This document shows positions 26,925 through 34,347 of a DNA stretch of 64,000 nt, in pieces. Below the pieces are notes generated by a model. The model saw only the letters and a list, made by a program, of their open reading frames with translations. It searched no databases and was not told where the DNA came from. The translations under genes were made by a program, and so were the position numbers. The DNA is taken from assembly GCA_942493145.1 (NCBI GenBank), contig OW818679.1:2852001-2916000 (forward strand). Direction: 5' to 3'. This stretch comes from ENR-C20 sp942493145 (GTDB lineage Bacteria; Bacillota; Clostridia; Acetivibrionales; DTU013). Position 1 is the stretch's first letter. Every line of letters starts with the position of its first letter.

Positions 26925-28024
26925 GATTTTCCAACCACCTTTCCCGACGGTTTCTTAACAAGCCGGGCAATCAGGAGAAGTACAAGCGGCAAAAGAAAAG
27001 CGATGATCCAGGCATAGTTTCTAAAGGATTTTTCGATTTGAATAGCTGATACGAGGTTTTCCGGTAAAAAGCTGATAACGTATATCAAAACTAAAAAGGG
27101 AAATAAAAGAGGTCTATAGTAATTTAGTCTGAAAGTCTTTTTGAAGATATGTGATATGATAAACAGCATCGTACTTAGATACATAAGGGCGGATATAGCC
27201 CACAGCAATAAAAATATGGATTCCACACGCTCGAAGAACCTGCCGAATTCAATCAGTCGGCTAAGCTGGTAAACAGGAAGGAAGTTTTCTGTCCCTGTCG
27301 GGTACTGGTATACAAGTGAAAACGCCAGTACCCCTAAAGTAAAAAATACCCCCCCTATGGCTATACTGCTTAATCCTGCACTTTTAAAGTTCCTGTTTGT
27401 TTTAATATACGGAAACATGAAATAAAGCAATACTATTCCTGCAAATATTGATATTCTTGGCAGCCCTTTTATGAATATCTCATATGGTCCACTTCCAAGG
27501 ATCGGGGTGATCCTTGAAAAGTCAAAGTTTTTTGCGGAGCCTGCAATCAAAAAAGCATATCCCACCGCAACAACTGGTACAGCAATGGCGCTGAACCGCA
27601 CAATCGCTTCAATACCAAGGTATGCACCCACGAACATTCCAGTTATAAAAAAAAGCATGACAAAACTCAATGGTGAATTGCTAAGCGATATTATCTTTAT
27701 ATTTTCCGAGAATTCTCTCATAATGACAGGCGCTATATAAAGAAAGAATAAAAGAAGCAGGATACCGGTTATAACCCTGCCGGGAGTCCCCGCTATATGT
27801 TCTCCGATATCAAGGAGGTCTTTTCCCTCAAAGCGTCTATAAAGCCTCGCAATCAACATGAAAAGCAGTAAGGCTACAATTGAGATGTACGCGGTGAGGA
27901 TCCACGCAGCGGTCCATGCGGCTTCCATCATCAACCTTGGAAGATTCAGAAAAACCTGCATTGACAGTAAAACCATAGTAATACAAACAGCTTCATATTT
28001 TCCAAATCTAATCTCTTTATCCAT
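26921..28024 (-). CDS. gerB: GerB-type germinant receptor permease subunit
   Basis: 367 residues, about ten membrane helices, spore germination APC-like transporter family. RFGKYEAVCITMVLLSMQVF, YIAPVIMREFSENIKIISL and FVGAYLGIEAIVRFSAI are typical. In known receptors the B subunit carries the germinant-binding pocket. Sits between gerA (15 bases away) and gerC (overlap). Confidence 0.92.
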   Translation of the reverse strand: MDKEIRFGKYEAVCITMVLLSMQVFLNLPRLMMEAAWTAAWILTAYISIVALLLFMLIARLYRRFEGKDLLDIGEHIAGTPGRVITGILLLLFFLYIAPVIMREFSENIKIISLSNSPLSFVMLFFITGMFVGAYLGIEAIVRFSAIAVPVVAVGYAFLIAGSAKNFDFSRITPILGSGPYEIFIKGLPRISIFAGIVLLYFMFPYIKTNRNFKSAGLSSIAIGGVFFTLGVLAFSLVYQYPTGTENFLPVYQLSRLIEFGRFFERVESIFLLLWAISALMYLSTMLFIISHIFKKTFRLNYYRPLLFPFLVLIYVISFLPENLVSAIQIEKSFRNYAWIIAFLLPLVLLLIARLVKKPSGKVVGKS

Positions 28025-28039
28025 GTAACACGACTCCTC

Positions 28040-29911
28040 TCATTGCTCGTCGTTATCGCCTGCCTTGCTTTTGCCCACCCACCTTCTGCTTATTTTCGGC
28101 TGCTTTCTATCATCCTGTGTGTTCAAATAATCCGCACGTTCCTCCTGCTTCCATACAGGAGTCCTGATCAGCCCATTACCTGAATTATCAGCAGTTTTTG
28201 GCGCAAGCGGAACCAACATGGGCACTCCCATGGACACCGACTGGACCAGGAAGAGCCCCTGTATGAAAACTCCCAGAGCTATTCCCAGGAATCCGGCAAT
28301 TCCTCCCAGCAAGATATATCCGAACCTCAAAAGCCTGAACATTATGCCGAAGGAATAGTTCGGTATTGCAAAAGAGCCAATGCCGGTCACAGCAACAATG
28401 ATTATCAGGATGGGACTGACAATACTTGCAGCTACAGCAGCTTGTCCAAGTATCAATGCACCTATTATGCCCAGTGTCGGCCCAATAGGCCCTGGTATCC
28501 TTATTCCCGCTTCACGTATCAACTCGAAGGCGAATTCCATAATCATTATCTCAACAATAGAAGGAAATGGAACCTTTTCCCTTGATGCTTCTATTGCAAA
28601 AAGAAGATCGGTGGGTATCATCTCCTGGTGGTAATTGGTTATGGCTATATATAAACCCGGGAGCAAAAGTGACAATACGATGCCGGTATACCTTATAATC
28701 CTGAGAAAATTTACATATGGGAACCTTAGATATGCATCTTCAGCTGAATGTACAAGATCCGTTATCGTTGCAGGTACAATTAAGGCAAAAGGGCTGCCGT
28801 GAAGAATCACTACAACCCTGCCATCCCCAAGCAGGGCAGCGGTACGATCCGGTCGTTCCGTGGCAATCACCTGCGGGGCAGGCAGTACGGTGCTGTCCTC
28901 CATGTATTGCTCAAGCTCCCCCGAGTCTGTTATATAGTCAGTTTTAATACTCTTAAGCCTTCTTCTGACCTCACCCACCAGCTCTTTGTTGGCTATATCC
29001 TTAATATAAAGAATTGAGCAGGGGGTCTTACTCCTCCTGCCGATTTCAACGTTCTCTACAATCAGATCCTCATCCTTCAATGTCTTTCTTATCAACGCTG
29101 TATTCACTCTGAGAATTTCAGTGAAACCCTCCTGGGGGCCTCTTAAGACCGTTTCCGTATTGGGCCTTTCAACGCCCCTGTGTTCCCATCCCTTAACATC
29201 TGCTGCAAAGGCGGAGTTGATACCATCGACGAATATGCCACAGCCGCCAAAATTGATTTCATCAATGACTTCCCTATATTCCTTCGTCTCTTTAACTTGA
29301 TTATGCGGCATTATATGGCTCAGGATGAATTTCGATATGTCTCTGCTGTTCCCTTTAATATCAAGGTTGGAGAGCAACATCAGCGGTTGTAGTATATCGT
29401 CGTTGATTACCTTGCGGTCGACCATTCCGTCAAAGAAAAGCATGAATGCAGGAATAACCTTGTCCTTTACAACTATGTCGAACTCCCTTAGGATCATGTC
29501 ACCGTTCTCCGGAATGCTGTAGACCTTTTTCATATATCGCAGGTTTACCGAAAGATCAGTGCTCACGGGCTCCATGTAGGCTTCCCTTTGTTCCTTACCG
29601 GCATTATCTTTACTTCTCGATCTTTCTGCCTTGTCACCTGTCTTACCGGCTACCTTGTCCTCTGTCTTACCGGCTGCCTTGTCCTCTGTCTTACCGGCTG
29701 CCTTGTCCTCTGTCTTACCGGCTGCCTTGTCCTCTGTCTTACCGGCTGTCGGGCTTGCGGTTGGGCCTGTTTCAGTTCTGGAGGTCTGGCCTTTCCCCTC
29801 AGGCTTATTCCCGACATCTTCCCGTTTGCTTTCCCTCAAGATGAATTTCTCAATAGATTCCGGTTCACTGAAAAGAAAAAAGCCTTTGATCGATTTCCGA
29901 TAATCCTTCAA
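28040..29911 (-). CDS. gerA: GerA-type germinant receptor subunit with repeat expansion
   Basis: 623 residues from a TTG at 29911 that lies eight bases after GGAGG; an ATG five codons upstream overlaps that site. The N-terminal soluble domain of GerA is followed by about five membrane helices in the last 250 residues (LRIIRYTGIVLSLLLPGLYIA, IRIPGPIGPTLGIIGALILG). Residues 55-100 contain five copies of AAGKTEDK-type repeats before the conserved STDLSVNLRYMKKVY, making the protein over 100 residues longer than usual. The tail is basic. In characterised spores GerA subunits form the ion channel that releases cations on germination. Confidence 0.92.
   Translation of the reverse strand: MKDYRKSIKGFFLFSEPESIEKFILRESKREDVGNKPEGKGQTSRTETGPTASPTAGKTEDKAAGKTEDKAAGKTEDKAAGKTEDKVAGKTGDKAERSRSKDNAGKEQREAYMEPVSTDLSVNLRYMKKVYSIPENGDMILREFDIVVKDKVIPAFMLFFDGMVDRKVINDDILQPLMLLSNLDIKGNSRDISKFILSHIMPHNQVKETKEYREVIDEINFGGCGIFVDGINSAFAADVKGWEHRGVERPNTETVLRGPQEGFTEILRVNTALIRKTLKDEDLIVENVEIGRRSKTPCSILYIKDIANKELVGEVRRRLKSIKTDYITDSGELEQYMEDSTVLPAPQVIATERPDRTAALLGDGRVVVILHGSPFALIVPATITDLVHSAEDAYLRFPYVNFLRIIRYTGIVLSLLLPGLYIAITNYHQEMIPTDLLFAIEASREKVPFPSIVEIMIMEFAFELIREAGIRIPGPIGPTLGIIGALILGQAAVAASIVSPILIIIVAVTGIGSFAIPNYSFGIMFRLLRFGYILLGGIAGFLGIALGVFIQGLFLVQSVSMGVPMLVPLAPKTADNSGNGLIRTPVWKQEERADYLNTQDDRKQPKISRRWVGKSKAGDNDEQ
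29629..29748 (-). repeat. 24-bp in-frame tandem repeat in gerA (5 copies)
   Basis: Five copies of a 24-base unit beginning CCTTGTCCTCTGTCTTACCG; three central copies are identical. They encode AAGKTEDK in the N-terminal linker. Confidence 0.92.
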
Positions 29912-29949
29912 TAACATGTCCTCCATTTTGCGCTTTTACGTGTAATTTA

Positions 29950-29980
29950 TATTATCTTCTTGATTATGATGTATTATTCC
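29950..29980 (-). promoter_or_regulatory. Sigma-G-like forespore promoter of the ger operon
   Basis: Minus strand GGAATA (29980-29975), 18 bases, GATAATA (29956-29950). Close to the sigma-G consensus GNATR-N18-CATNNTA, one mismatch in the -10. Position, about 40 bases before the gerA start, is right. Confidence 0.5.
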
Positions 29981-30045
29981 AAACCAGCTTGACACCAGTC
30001 TATCACCTTGTTTATAAACATGTAGAAAATAGTTTAAAATCAGGA

Positions 30046-30074
30046 TTGATTCTTAAGAAGGTCCATGTTATAAT
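30046..30074 (+). promoter_or_regulatory. Sigma-A promoter of the permease leader
   Basis: TTGATT (30046-30051), 17 bases, TATAAT (30069-30074). Transcription should start near 30081, leaving a leader of about 184 bases before the permease. Confidence 0.75.
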
Positions 30075-30080
30075 TACGTA

Positions 30081-30264
30081 AATCAATAAGGCTGTTTCGG
30101 TTGGGCGGACAGGTTGTCTGCTTTCAAGAGTTAAGGTTTCTGGGGTGGGAAACCCGTTTTTTTTTACGGGTTCCCACCCTTTTTGTATTCCAAAAGGACT
30201 TGTGCTCAACTAAACCTGAAATGCTTTGGGAAAGCTTTATTAAACAAAACTTAAGGAGGAAGAA
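30081..30264 (+). promoter_or_regulatory. Structured leader with attenuator; candidate riboswitch
   Basis: The leader contains a 7-bp hairpin GCGGACA-GGT-TGTCTGC, then GGTTTC (30135-30140), which can pair with GAAACC (30149-30154). That pairing uses bases of the strong terminator stem that follows, so the two folds exclude each other, as in terminator-controlled riboswitches. I do not recognise the class. An ion ligand would fit the permease family but is inference. Confidence 0.6.
30143..30185 (+). terminator. Intrinsic terminator inside the permease leader
   Basis: GGGTGGGAAACCCGT pairs with ACGGGTTCCCACCC (one bulged A) and is followed by TTTTT. It ends about 80 bases before the permease start, so transcription must be regulated here. 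Confidence 0.85.
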
Positions 30265-31548
30265 ATGGAAAATTCCACACTGCAGATGGTCATATCAGGA
30301 GCCATCTTCGTAATTGCTTATGCACTGATCATTTGGGATAAGCTGGACAGGACGGTAGTAGCGTTGTCAGGTGCGTCACTTATGGTTCTATTAAGAATCC
30401 TGTCTCAGGAAACCGCCTTTATGGAAATTGACTACAACACCCTTGGACTCCTCATCAGCATGATGGTCATAGTCATGATAACGAAAAGGACCGGGGTATT
30501 CGAGTATCTCGCTGTAAAAACAGTCAAAGCAGCAAAAGGAGATCCAGTAAGGATAATCATCCTGCTTTCATTGATAACAGGCTTGCTTTCGGCGTTACTT
30601 GACAATGTTACGACTATACTGCTCATACTTCCCGTCACCCTGAGTGTTGCAAAGGATCTAAAGATCAATCCGGTTCCTTTCATCATATCAGAGATCTTTG
30701 CATCAAACGTGGGCGGTACTGCTACGCTTATCGGAGACCCTCCTAATATAATGATAGGAAGCTCTGTCGGCCTAAGCTTCATGGACTTCGTAAATAACGC
30801 CGCAGTCATAGCCATACCCATGCTATTTATAACAACCTATATCCTGGTCCTGATTTATAGAAAAAAATTGCACACGACACCTGAAGCCAAAGCCAAAGTA
30901 TTGGAAATGAATGAAAATGAATGTATCAAGGATCGCAAGCTTCTTGTAAAGAGCCTTGTTGTACTCTGTATTACTATTCTGGGCTTTGTATTACATGGCG
31001 TTCTACATTTCGAATCTGCAACAATAGCAATTGGTGGAGCAGTTCTTCTGCTTCTTATATCAGGTGTTAAAATGGAGAAAGTCCTGCACGAGGTGGAATG
31101 GAAGACCATATTTTTCTTTGTCGGTCTGTTCATAATGGTCGGCGGTATTAAAGAAACAGGCATAATCAAATTATTGGCCGAAGGAGTCATTGATTTGACC
31201 CATGGAGATCTTGTCCTCACAACACTGTCTATTTTATGGGTATCCGCCATTGCCTCAGCCTTCATCGATAACATACCTTTCGTTGCAACCATGATACCGC
31301 TTGTTAAGGATATGGGAATGATGACAGGCATGGATCTGGCTCCGGTATGGTGGGCATTGTCTCTTGGGGCTTGCCTCGGCGGAAACGGTACCATAATAGG
31401 TGCCAGCGCAAATGTAATTGCAACAGGAATGGCTGAAGAACATGGCCACAAGATAACCTTTGGCCAATTCTTTAAGGTTGCATTCCCGATCATGCTGATT
31501 ACCATAGTAATAAGTACGGTGTATATCTACTTAAGATACCTGATTTAA
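30265..31548 (+). CDS. ArsB/NhaD-type ion permease
   Basis: 427 residues, about 11 membrane segments. Ion-transporter superfamily motifs in both halves: LLSALLDNVTTILLILPVT and SNVGGTATLIGDPPNIMIG in the first, ASAFIDNIPFVATMIPLV and GNGTIIGASANVIATG in the second. These fit the ArsB/NhaD/P-protein group (arsenite, Na+/H+ or anion transport). No arsR or arsC gene is near, so arsenite is not favoured. AAGGAGG sits five bases before the ATG. Probably controlled by the attenuator in its leader. Confidence 0.85.
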   Translation: MENSTLQMVISGAIFVIAYALIIWDKLDRTVVALSGASLMVLLRILSQETAFMEIDYNTLGLLISMMVIVMITKRTGVFEYLAVKTVKAAKGDPVRIIILLSLITGLLSALLDNVTTILLILPVTLSVAKDLKINPVPFIISEIFASNVGGTATLIGDPPNIMIGSSVGLSFMDFVNNAAVIAIPMLFITTYILVLIYRKKLHTTPEAKAKVLEMNENECIKDRKLLVKSLVVLCITILGFVLHGVLHFESATIAIGGAVLLLLISGVKMEKVLHEVEWKTIFFFVGLFIMVGGIKETGIIKLLAEGVIDLTHGDLVLTTLSILWVSAIASAFIDNIPFVATMIPLVKDMGMMTGMDLAPVWWALSLGACLGGNGTIIGASANVIATGMAEEHGHKITFGQFFKVAFPIMLITIVISTVYIYLRYLI

Positions 31549-31606
31549 TTTGGCATCGCCCCCTTATGGTACTATCCCACTTAACATAATAAAACGTCTT
31601 AATACT

Positions 31607-31650
31607 AATAGCACTACAAAAGCATCTACTGCTTTTTGTAGTGCTATTAT
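31607..31650 (+). terminator. Terminator after the permease gene
   Basis: AATAGCACTACAAAA-GC and GC-TTTTTGTAGTGCTATT form a long stem around ATCTACT, followed by a T-rich stretch. The remaining 180 bases up to the SDR gene are AT-rich with no clear feature other than the SDR ribosome binding site. Confidence 0.8.
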
Positions 31651-31829
31651 ATTAATTTTTTACAAAGCATTGATTCGTTGCTTATTCAAATACGAAAACC
31701 TTCCAGGTTATGTTGAATCCGGTTGGTGCAGGTGGTAAAATGTTACTACCGAATTAACGACATTTTATATTTTCAAGCTGCAGGTCCAATCCGAAAGCAA
31801 ATATTTAAATTATAAACGGAGGTAATTGT

Positions 31830-32594
31830 ATGGATATCAGATTTGACGGCAAAGTTGCCGTAGTCACCGGCGGAGCAAGGGGTATCGGATATGCATGCGC
31901 CGAACTGCTTGTTGAAAGCGGTGCCAGGGTTGCTATCATCGACATAATGACGGATACACTGGCAGAATCAGAAAAAGAGCTTCAAAAGAAGGGGACCGCC
32001 CGTGCTTATCAACTCGACATTTCAAAGGTGGAAGATATCCCGGCAACTATAAAGAAGATCAGAGAAGAAATGGGAGAGATCGAAGTTCTTGTGCAGGCTG
32101 CAGGACTGCTCAGGGGCGGTCCGGCAATAGATCTTACAGAGGATGAATGGGATAAGGTAATAGGTGTAAACTCCAAAGGTCTTTTCTTTATGATGCAGAA
32201 TGTAGTGAAACAATCAATGATTCCTCAGAAAAAGGGTTCAATAGTTAATTTCGCCTCAATCGCAGGAATACGTGGAATGAAGGAGCCCATGTGCTCGGCT
32301 CATTACAGCGCAAGCAAGGGCGCTGTCGTTCAATTGACAAGGCAGGGCGCTGTCGAATGGGCAAAATACAACATACGTGTAAATGCCGTAGCGCCGGGCG
32401 GTGTTAAAACAGCAGGCATGGCTAACGCACCAAAGGAAATGATGGAAGAGATAACAGCCCCAATCCCCCTCAAGAAGCTTTCTGAGCCATATGATATTGC
32501 TGCTGGAGTATGCTTCCTCTCAAGCAGTGCGGCTGGCATGATCACAGGGCAGGTGCTTGTAATTGACGGCGGCGGTTCAGTAGTAGGGGTATAG
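31830..32594 (+). CDS. Short-chain dehydrogenase/reductase
   Basis: 254 residues, classical SDR. Cofactor motif TGGARGIG near residues 13-20; Asp in AIIDIM suggests NAD(H); catalytic Ser in NFASIAG and YSASKGA with Tyr and Lys. The usual NNAG motif reads QAAG. IDGGGSVVGV closes the protein. Reacts with a secondary alcohol or ketone; the class contains cyclic alcohol and steroid dehydrogenases, but the substrate is unknown. GGAGG seven bases before the ATG. Monocistronic between hairpins. Confidence 0.88.
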   Translation: MDIRFDGKVAVVTGGARGIGYACAELLVESGARVAIIDIMTDTLAESEKELQKKGTARAYQLDISKVEDIPATIKKIREEMGEIEVLVQAAGLLRGGPAIDLTEDEWDKVIGVNSKGLFFMMQNVVKQSMIPQKKGSIVNFASIAGIRGMKEPMCSAHYSASKGAVVQLTRQGAVEWAKYNIRVNAVAPGGVKTAGMANAPKEMMEEITAPIPLKKLSEPYDIAAGVCFLSSSAAGMITGQVLVIDGGGSVVGV

Positions 32595-32619
32595 TCAAGT
32601 AGAAGTGGCATCGCAGGTA

Positions 32620-32696
32620 GCAGGCAGAGGTGGTATATTGGACTTCAGAGCACTTCACTGCTCGTGCCAATGATGTCATATACCACCCCTGCCTGC
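32620..32696. repeat. Palindromic element after the SDR gene
   Basis: GCAGGCAGAGGTGGTATAT (32620-32638) and ATATACCACCCCTGCCTGC (32678-32696) pair at 18 of 19 positions. The loop contains CACTTCACTG, whose complement CAGTGAAGTG also occurs in the element at 8298-8395. It is followed by about 300 bases of AT-rich sequence with no gene that I can support. Confidence 0.8.
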
Positions 32697-33014
32697 CTTG
32701 TTAATTCTTTAGTAAAAGAATCGCTGGTCCCTCTTTTTAAGAACACTCTTTTTAAGAACGCGCTTTCTTAGTACCCATATATTTGATATAATGTAATGAA
32801 ATTGTATCGCAAATTACATGATTAATATATAGTTCCCTTAGTATGATGAATATAAGTTTGATTATATGAACTAATGGTTATTCTTAAATATGAACAGTGA
32901 TTTGTTGAACAGAACAACCTTCGGAATGAATACAGGACCTTACAGGATAAGATGCTGCCAGAGAATTAAATCCCAATTTGCCGATCACTCTTTTATCAGA
33001 ATTTTTGCGACTAA

Positions 33015-33155
33015 GTGTGCAAAATTTTAAGTAATGCGTGAATTGTAGCGAATATATCCCGAATTACTTTGTATTAATTAAAAATTTGCACAAATTTAGT
33101 TAAAATATTAGTTCTAACCCAAGAAATCTTGCGCACTACTTGAAAATTTGCACAC
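33015..33155. mobile_element. Inverted-repeat element, probable IS remnant or MITE
   Basis: Ends GTGTGCAAAATTTTAAGTAA(TGCG) and CGCACTACTTGAAAATTTGC(ACAC) are inverted repeats matching at 21 of 24 positions. The 141-base element carries no gene and has a further internal AATTTGCACA copy. Multiple internal copies of the terminal repeat resemble IS21-family ends, but no transposase remains. Confidence 0.55.
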
Positions 33156-33174
33156 CTCACAGCATAATTCCTTT

Positions 33175-33534
33175 ATGAAGGAGTATTTGAGCTATTTTTC
33201 AGCTGCTGCCTTTTGGAATATCCCATTTATTGAAACCGTGCTCGGTTCTGAACTCGCGGAAACAGAGCTGGTCCATTTTACAGTTTCCGAACGCAGCGCG
33301 AGATCTCAAAAAAAAGGCCGAATAATACACTTGTGCGAACTTGCTCTGCCTGCCGGTGCAGTGGTTTTAAGAAACGGCAAAATAGTTGCGTCGCCGGAAT
33401 TGATGTTTCTCGAGCTTGCGTGAAAATTGAATATCCAACGGAATATATTGCTTGGCTTCCAGCTTTGTTCGTATCCGCCGACTCTGCATTTGGAGTTTGT
33501 TTACAGTTTGAATAAATTCCAAATTTATTGTTGA
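33175..33534 (+). pseudogene. Decayed gene of a DUF559/AbiEi-like family
   Basis: Reading from 33175, YFSAAAFWNIPFIETVLG, LVHFTVSERSAR and ASPELMFLELA resemble the N-terminal part of AbiEi-type or endonuclease-associated proteins (SAAALWG, HVTVP, SPERTLLELA patterns). A TGA at 33421-33423 interrupts it; beyond, the same frame continues KLNIQRNILLGFQLCSYPPT, as expected for an intact homolog, to a second stop at 33534. No ribosome binding site. It lies directly beside the inverted-repeat element. Confidence 0.55.
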
Positions 33535-33588
33535 GTTCCTTCGTTATCTTTATTTGTTACGATGTAATCATATTTGGTGGTGAATAAT

Positions 33589-33981
33589 TTGATTTCAATT
33601 AGAGTAGGTAATGAAGTTGCTATTAGAAGGCTCACCGAATTATTTGATGAAGCAGGATGGAGCACTAAGACTGCCGATATGAAAAGGCTTGAAATGATGG
33701 TCGAAAACTCACATTATGTAGTAACTGCTTGGGATGACAAGATAATGATTGGATTTGCAAGATGTACATATGATAATGTTTTTAACGGTCAGATAAATAA
33801 TGTAGTTGTTGATTCCAAATATAGAAATAAAGGTATTGGCAAAAAAATAGTGACTACAATTATTGAATCAAATCCCAAAGTAACATATATACTTCGGACT
33901 GAAGAAGAAAATGAAGGTTTTTATAAAAAAATCGGCTTCAAATCGGCTAAATATTCTATGATGTATGAAAGAAAAGAATAA
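33589..33981 (+). CDS. GNAT family N-acetyltransferase
   Basis: 130 residues from a TTG at 33589, six bases after GGTGGTG; GTG and TTG codons up to 33574 are alternatives. Acetyl-CoA binding motif A is INNVVVDSKYRNKGIGKKIV (R/Q-x-x-G-x-G/A pattern), followed by FYKKIGFKSAKYSMM (motif B). Acyl acceptor unknown. More AT-rich than its neighbours and next to element remnants, so possibly acquired. Confidence 0.85.
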   Translation: MISIRVGNEVAIRRLTELFDEAGWSTKTADMKRLEMMVENSHYVVTAWDDKIMIGFARCTYDNVFNGQINNVVVDSKYRNKGIGKKIVTTIIESNPKVTYILRTEEENEGFYKKIGFKSAKYSMMYERKE

Positions 33982-34037
33982 TAGATTAATTCTTATTATT
34001 TATATTTTGCGGACAGTTTCCTGGTTCTTTTTTTTGC

Positions 34038-34310
34038 AGGCGTGGCAGGCAGGTACCAGGCTGAGAATGCGAAGGAACAATTACAGGGCTGGTCGCTGCC
34101 TCTGGCAGCTGCTCGCCCATGCAACCTGGCTGTTTGTGAAATGGCGAAGATGGAATCCGGTAGCAGGAACATAATGCTGCACCACGGACGGTGCAGCCGC
34201 CGGTTTTGAGGCATGGATGCCGAATAACCGGCGCCCGGATTGCAGCGAGCCTTTTCACTACAGCCTGTTTGTTACGAAGCCTGAAGCTCTGCTACCTGCC
34301 CGCCGCGCCT
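34038..34310. repeat. GC-rich long-range inverted-repeat element
   Basis: AGGCGTGGCAGGCAGGTACC (from 34038) and the complement of the segment ending at 34310 (AGGCGCGGCGGGCAGGTAGC) are close matches and bracket about 270 GC-rich bases rich in CAGC/GCTG words. No open frame with a ribosome binding site is convincing. It lies immediately downstream of the kimA stop and contrasts with AT-rich flanks. Confidence 0.5.
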
Positions 34311-34347
34311 TCCTGACTGCTGCGCCTCCCTGCCTGCGATGCCCTCC

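Noticed and set aside
30265..31548. Arsenite efflux pump (arsB) call
   Set aside because: Family resemblance only; no arsR, arsC or arsA gene is near, and the leader architecture points to ion or metabolite control instead.
33421..33423. TGA as a selenocysteine codon
   Set aside because: The surrounding family-like sequence has no redox context, there is no SECIS-like hairpin directly after it, and no ribosome binding site; a pseudogene is simpler.
33015..34347. Complete insertion sequence
   Set aside because: No transposase frame lies between or next to the inverted repeats.
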